DNA from: Zhengitettix transpicula
Taxonomy: Eukaryota; Arthropoda; Insecta; Orthoptera; Tetrigidae
Reading direction: 5' to 3'
Length of the DNA: 64,000 nt
NCBI GenBank assembly: GCA_037074705.1
Contig: CM073591.1
Span: forward strand, 133,865,032 to 133,929,031
Positions 59,946 to 64,000 of the stretch are shown in pieces. A model generated the notes under the pieces. That model saw only the letters and a program-made list of their open reading frames with translations, did not search any database and had not been told where the DNA came from. The position numbers were made by a program, and so were the translations under genes. The first letter of the stretch is position 1. Each line of letters begins with the position of its first letter.

Positions 59946-61370
59946 ACAGATATACTCATATAGATATAATGAACTCAATTAATTTTACAATTCGCGTCCA
60001 TGCGTTAAGTGTGATCGATGTCTCAGAGATTCCAAAGGGGAAAACCGAAATTGAAGTCTTAAAAATGACAATGGAGTAGTTACATTTATATTTGATATAT
60101 AAGTGGACCAGAAAACGTTTGATAGGGTCGTTGGTTGTAGAAATGGCGAGTCTCGAAGTCTGATCAAAATGATCAACTGTTAATTTTGCTCCCGTCCAAA
60201 CGGTGTACCAAGAATGGCTTTGATCTATGAAGATGTTCCGGAGACGATAACCTGAAGCTGAAATTATTTTAGCGGCTGAAAAAAACGTCAGCAAACGGTT
60301 CATGGCGTGTTAATAGAAAAATGTGGGTACTTGGAATTGAAATTATTACTATATGGTTTAACGATGATATATCACTATAATATTAGCGATATCCAACTTT
60401 AAGCTCATTTAAAAGATTCAAAATGATGGAAAACACAGAAGTGTAATTTCTTTGAAGATGAACTCACTTCAGTGAAGGTCTATCTACATCGAGGTAGGGA
60501 ATTATAATGACAACGTCGAAGTCCGATTGGTTAAACAATCGGAATCGAGTCTCGAGGACCACGAACGTGGGATGATCTACGTCACAGATGCATAGTAAAA
60601 TTGTACATTATTACCGATTTTAATGACCGCAGCAGAAGTCGTATTTTTTTTCAAAAAGAACAATTTGAGATAATGCTATTGAAAGTGGCTCCATCTGAAG
60701 GACATAATATTCGGAACTGTAGTCCACAATAGCTTCCAAAACATTTAATAAAAAAAATTCTGTTCCTAACAGGTAAAAGCCTGTACAATAATCTCATATT
60801 TTCAAGATTATTTATAAAGACCTGTTAATAGGGGATAGGAAGGAAGTTTAAATCGTTTATAAGCTTAATTTTTTTGTTTATTTGAATATACCACTGATCT
60901 TCATGAATATCGGTAAAATTAAATTTAAACGATCAGCTAGACTCGCTGCTAAGTATAAGATACTGATTGTGTACTTGTATGGATTAAAAATATTAAGTCG
61001 GAGAATATAACTAAATACGAAAATACGAAATCATATAGGACGCAGGAATGCAAGAAGTGACCTTAAAATTGAACCATTCATTCAAAGGAGAAGGAAAATC
61101 AGAAATAGTTTTATGTCGATATGGAAATGATCTTATTTTATGGAAACAAATGGAGGAATATCCGGGTACAAAGTACATCTTCACCTAAAACGTATTATTC
61201 GCGTCCCTTGTCCTTATATGAACAAGTCGAGTAACGTCAGTGGATCAGTGAACAACGAGCTGCATGACAAAGGTGGGCTGTCTCGAATAAAATAATAAGG
61301 AATGTCTCCTGGACCGTGTTGGCCAGAGTTTCTCTTCATAATGTTTCTGTTCATAAAGTTATTAAATATA
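59945..61370. other. AT-rich DNA without recognisable feature
   Basis: Chance frames only. The plus text around 60950-61200 (LYGLKIL-like, then AGRRNARSDLKI-like codons in broken frames) faintly recalls the C-terminal tail of non-LTR retrotransposon proteins but is too short and broken to call. Confidence 0.3.
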
Positions 61371-61375
61371 TGTAT

Positions 61376-62354
61376 TGTAATAAACACTAAAGATGGGCTT
61401 TTTAAATGAAAAATCAATAAAATTTACAAACAATAGATTTATTTTGTAGCAATCATTTAAAAATTATAAATTTAAAATATTCAATCTCTCAGGGTCTTCA
61501 CTGGGTTTGATAATGGACAAATCAATAATATTTATAATCTTATCAACAAAAAAACACAATTAAAAGAGAAGAAATTTACTCGTCAATTAAACTAGAACGA
61601 AATTTAATTGTGAACGAAATTAAAAGTTAAAAGATTGACTCTGGTTAACAATTCTAATCAAAAAGAGCTCGAAATCTGACGGATATCTTTCAATTATGTT
61701 TACATAATTAATTGTTTTTTTTATTGTTACTCACGTCTGCCCAGCATTCCAGCATACCTTTCATTTTTGAAACACTATTGCGGGTTTTACACTGCTTCTA
61801 AACTCACAGATCCTACACCAAATTTTTAAGCCAATGTTTTATATGATGTCAGGAATTCGGTTGACCGCTCGCCCTAGGTGAATTCTGCGATTTGTCGATT
61901 GGATAGTCTTTATTGTTCCGGACTTAAACCGAAACTTTTGCTATTTCTGACCGGCTATGGACACAAAAACTGATTTTTCTTAGCAGGTTTCGACGTTATA
62001 CTTTTATGAATGTTTTACTTTGTCCTGCTAATTGCCAACCCTGTTGAATTCTCCTTCCAAAAACTGGTCTTTCAAAAACGAGGTCTTTCCGTGAACTGTA
62101 TCTCACCATATCTCCCTGCGAACTGTATCTCACCATATCTTCCTGCAAACTGTATCTCACCATATCTTTCTGCAAAACTGTCCTCTCGCTTTGCAATTTG
62201 AGCGCGCATACGCCATTTTGACGGACCTTCCGACAAAGGAACAGAGCCGGGTTTTCTATTGTTGTTCCAAAGGCTCTTGCCGCTATAATGGGTTTCTCAA
62301 ACAATTCATATTTTTATGTTGAAACAATTTATGTCCTAATTAATTGCCATTACA
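61376..62354 (-). mobile_element. Solo LTR-like element, family A copy 4
   Basis: A 979-bp minus-strand copy whose ends read TGTAATGG...TTATTACA on its own strand. It is flanked by GTAT on both sides (61372-61375 and 62355-62358), the clearest target duplication of the family because it is not a TA repeat. It shares the AAATTGTTTGA, CATTATAGCGG and AAAATGGCGTATGCGCGCTC blocks with copy 2, and the TGATAATGG/AAACCCA and GTGAGTAA splice-donor-like blocks with copies 1-3. It is the only copy with the internal 27-bp tandem array at 62093-62173. Confidence 0.7.
62093..62173 (-). repeat. 27-bp tandem repeat, three units, inside LTR-like copy 4
   Basis: Three units of 27 bp (62093-62119, 62120-62146, 62147-62173) are nearly identical (plus-strand CTGTATCTCACCATATCT core), with a partial fourth. 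Since 27 is a multiple of three, the minus frame at 61996-62304 reads through it as a nine-residue repeat (DMVRYS and three variable residues). Absence from the other copies shows it arose in this lineage; the frame itself is probably not a gene. Confidence 0.9.
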
Positions 62355-62739
62355 GTATCAATAAAATGCAAATTGGAGCACACTACGAAAGCTTCAACTC
62401 CAAATCTCCAAAGAGATATTGTGTCACCACCAATATCGCATATAGAAGCTTTTATGAGTTATCTTGTTAGATTTTCAATTTTCAAATACGATTTAGTTTA
62501 GTTCAATTTCATACTAGCGTGAAGTAAATAAAATTTTGTGATTTCGCGGAACTAAAGTTAGTTTATTGAGACCGGAATAAATCTACCCTGTGACGGGTGA
62601 TATGGTGCACGAATAAAAGCAATTAAGAAAGTTGTAAGGTTGCGACTTTTCAATGTATGTCGTGGAGACAGCATTGTCGAAACCACTGCAATGAATTACT
62701 CGCGACCGTAATCTTGTTAAAGGCTTATTACCGCGGATA

Positions 62740-63420
62740 GGTAATTGCACAGATGAAGTTAGGGCTCCTAAGTTCTTCCCCCAAGGCGCGCAACGAGGCC
62801 CAGGTGATAGCCAAGACGTCGTAAACACGGCTCTGGCGATAATTGTTAAGCATGGCCGAAGTTGCTAATTGCAAGACGGGTCGTTCTCAGAGGAGAGGCC
62901 GCGTATTCGCCGAGATGAGGCACGATTCTCGGCGACACGTACACGTTTTTTAACAGCCCGCAATTTCCTCGCGGCAAGAATAACACCCCGGCCAGCATAA
63001 CGAGCTGCCGTACATTTCCCTGGCGAATATCATGTGTTTATTAAACTTAATCTCACCTCCTGAATATATTACACATTTTTCTCTCCCCCTCACCTCCTCG
63101 TCGTGCCGCAATTTTACCGCACTCGGTCCTCACCCTCCCCTCAAGATGATTTAAGCCTCTGCCTTTAGTGGAAAAATAAAAAAGCCTCGCGACGCCCTTG
63201 GATCGGCTTACGCTCTATTGCTCCTAATTGGCAGGATAAATTGCGTAGGCATCCCATTGCAGGTTGAGAGGGTTGCGACCCACAGTTGTAAAGGATAGGA
63301 GGTGAACGAATCGCCTCGGTTTCCTAACGGTCTGAAGAATGTAATCAGCATAGCCTTGGAGTAGCACGAAATTTATAGACGTGAGAAACAATCTCAGAAA
63401 AAAATCTTCGGAAAAATTTA
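62740..63420. other. Long GC-richer unique island
   Basis: A high-complexity, balanced island of nearly 700 bp with no open frame spanning it. The 81-codon (62583-62828) and 97-codon (63224-63517) minus frames only clip its ends. It includes pyrimidine-rich text, TGTTTATTAAAC (forkhead-like) and CTAATTGGCAGG-like text. Along with 33570-34400 it is the best conserved-non-coding candidate. Confidence 0.3.
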
Positions 63421-63718
63421 AAACACTTCGATGGCGATTATCATGATATTTATTTATTTTCAATTCTTTTATCTGGATACACAAGAGACATATATTTGAA
63501 TTAATAAGAACATGCATGATTAAGTAGTGACAAATGGTCTAAACGAAAATTGTATACAATATAATCTAGAAAATACTAGGTGTAAGTACTGAAAATATAT
63601 TTAATAATATTTCTGGAAATAAATCTGTTATATTTAACAAATATTCAATATTCGATCACTGTCAAAATTCAGAATGATTAAAATTAAACTTAATTACATG
63701 TAATTAAAAAAACGTTGG

Positions 63719-64000
63719 TTTTTGAACTAAGGTTCCCACAAGCCGAGGCACCTCGGCCTGTTATGAGAGGTGTATGTTCCGGGGTCACAGACCTTGCGCA
63801 TACGGTAAGAGTTGTCCGCTATTCCAATTGGCATAGTCGGCCAGCTGTCTCCTAACTGGTCGAGGCACGGAGAAGGGAATGCTGCGTCCCCACAGAAAAC
63901 CCCTCTCCCGCTATCGGAAGGGCGTGGGACAACTACCCAATTCCCGACCATCCTGATGCAGGTTTTTCTAGGGTTTTCCTGCATTTCTTTAGGCGAATGC
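63719..64000 (-). repeat. Family C repeat, copy 3, cut by window end
   Basis: A minus-strand copy, very similar to 58115-58567, starting at its 3' end (TTTTTGAACTAAGGTTCCCA) and running off the window. The 85-codon minus frame (63727-63984) ends with the same 23-residue peptide as copy 2, with two or three changes. Low divergence suggests recent activity of the family. Confidence 0.85.

Overview
This is a eukaryotic, AT-rich, gene-poor genomic window, most likely from an insect. A polyneopteran such as a cockroach, termite or stick insect is my guess, from the look of the repeats; nothing in the window proves it. I found no intact host protein-coding gene, no rRNA or functional tRNA gene and no CRISPR array. 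Every long reading frame is either decayed transposon sequence or an unsupported open frame inside GC-richer DNA.

Two kinds of sequence fill the window. The first is a dense graveyard of mobile elements: (1) four solo-LTR-like copies of one ~0.93-0.98 kb family (3521-4497, 18242-19175 and 25898-26873 on +; 61376-62354 on -), each with TG...CA ends and a 4-bp target duplication; (2) a decayed mariner transposase (25066-25870, -) ending next to one of those LTRs; (3) a ~530-bp hAT-type element with an 8-bp target duplication (50091-50622); (4) non-LTR retrotransposon fragments (RT remnant 35405-36150, possible endonuclease remnant 37200-37470, possible 3' tail 21160-21270); (5) three tRNA-derived SINEs (169-305, 505-597, 37478-37608); (6) a Penelope-like element (PLE) GIY-YIG fragment (38511-38763, -); (7) four copies of an unclassified GC-rich repeat (34690, 51117, 58115 and 63719); (8) several small inverted-repeat elements.

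The most interesting signal is a motif that recurs on both strands between about 5.4 and 59.2 kb, in three kinds of repeat. It reads CTGANGA, one extra nucleotide, a hairpin, then GAAAC-GTN-GT. This is close to a hammerhead-ribozyme core with a minimal helix III. The hairpin arms differ between copies but stay paired (GTCC/GGAC, ATCC/GGAT, GTCCTC/GAGGAC, GTTCC/GGAAC, GTCGC/GCGAC). One motif-bearing repeat lies directly downstream of the PLE GIY-YIG fragment, on the same strand. PLEs are known to carry hammerhead ribozymes, so these repeats are probably PLE terminal repeats and non-autonomous derivatives with outward-facing, inverted ribozyme-like ends.

The second kind of sequence is a series of 0.2-0.8 kb GC-richer, non-repetitive islands (for example 700-1170, 2340-2830, 10800-11210, 13290-13625, 19480-19880, 33570-34400, 43320-43680, 48180-48770, 56200-56570, 62740-63420) separated by AT-rich DNA. 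Some hold G-quadruplex-capable runs, paired CCAAT boxes or E-boxes. They are candidates for conserved non-coding or regulatory elements, or untranslated first exons, but this cannot be settled from the sequence alone.
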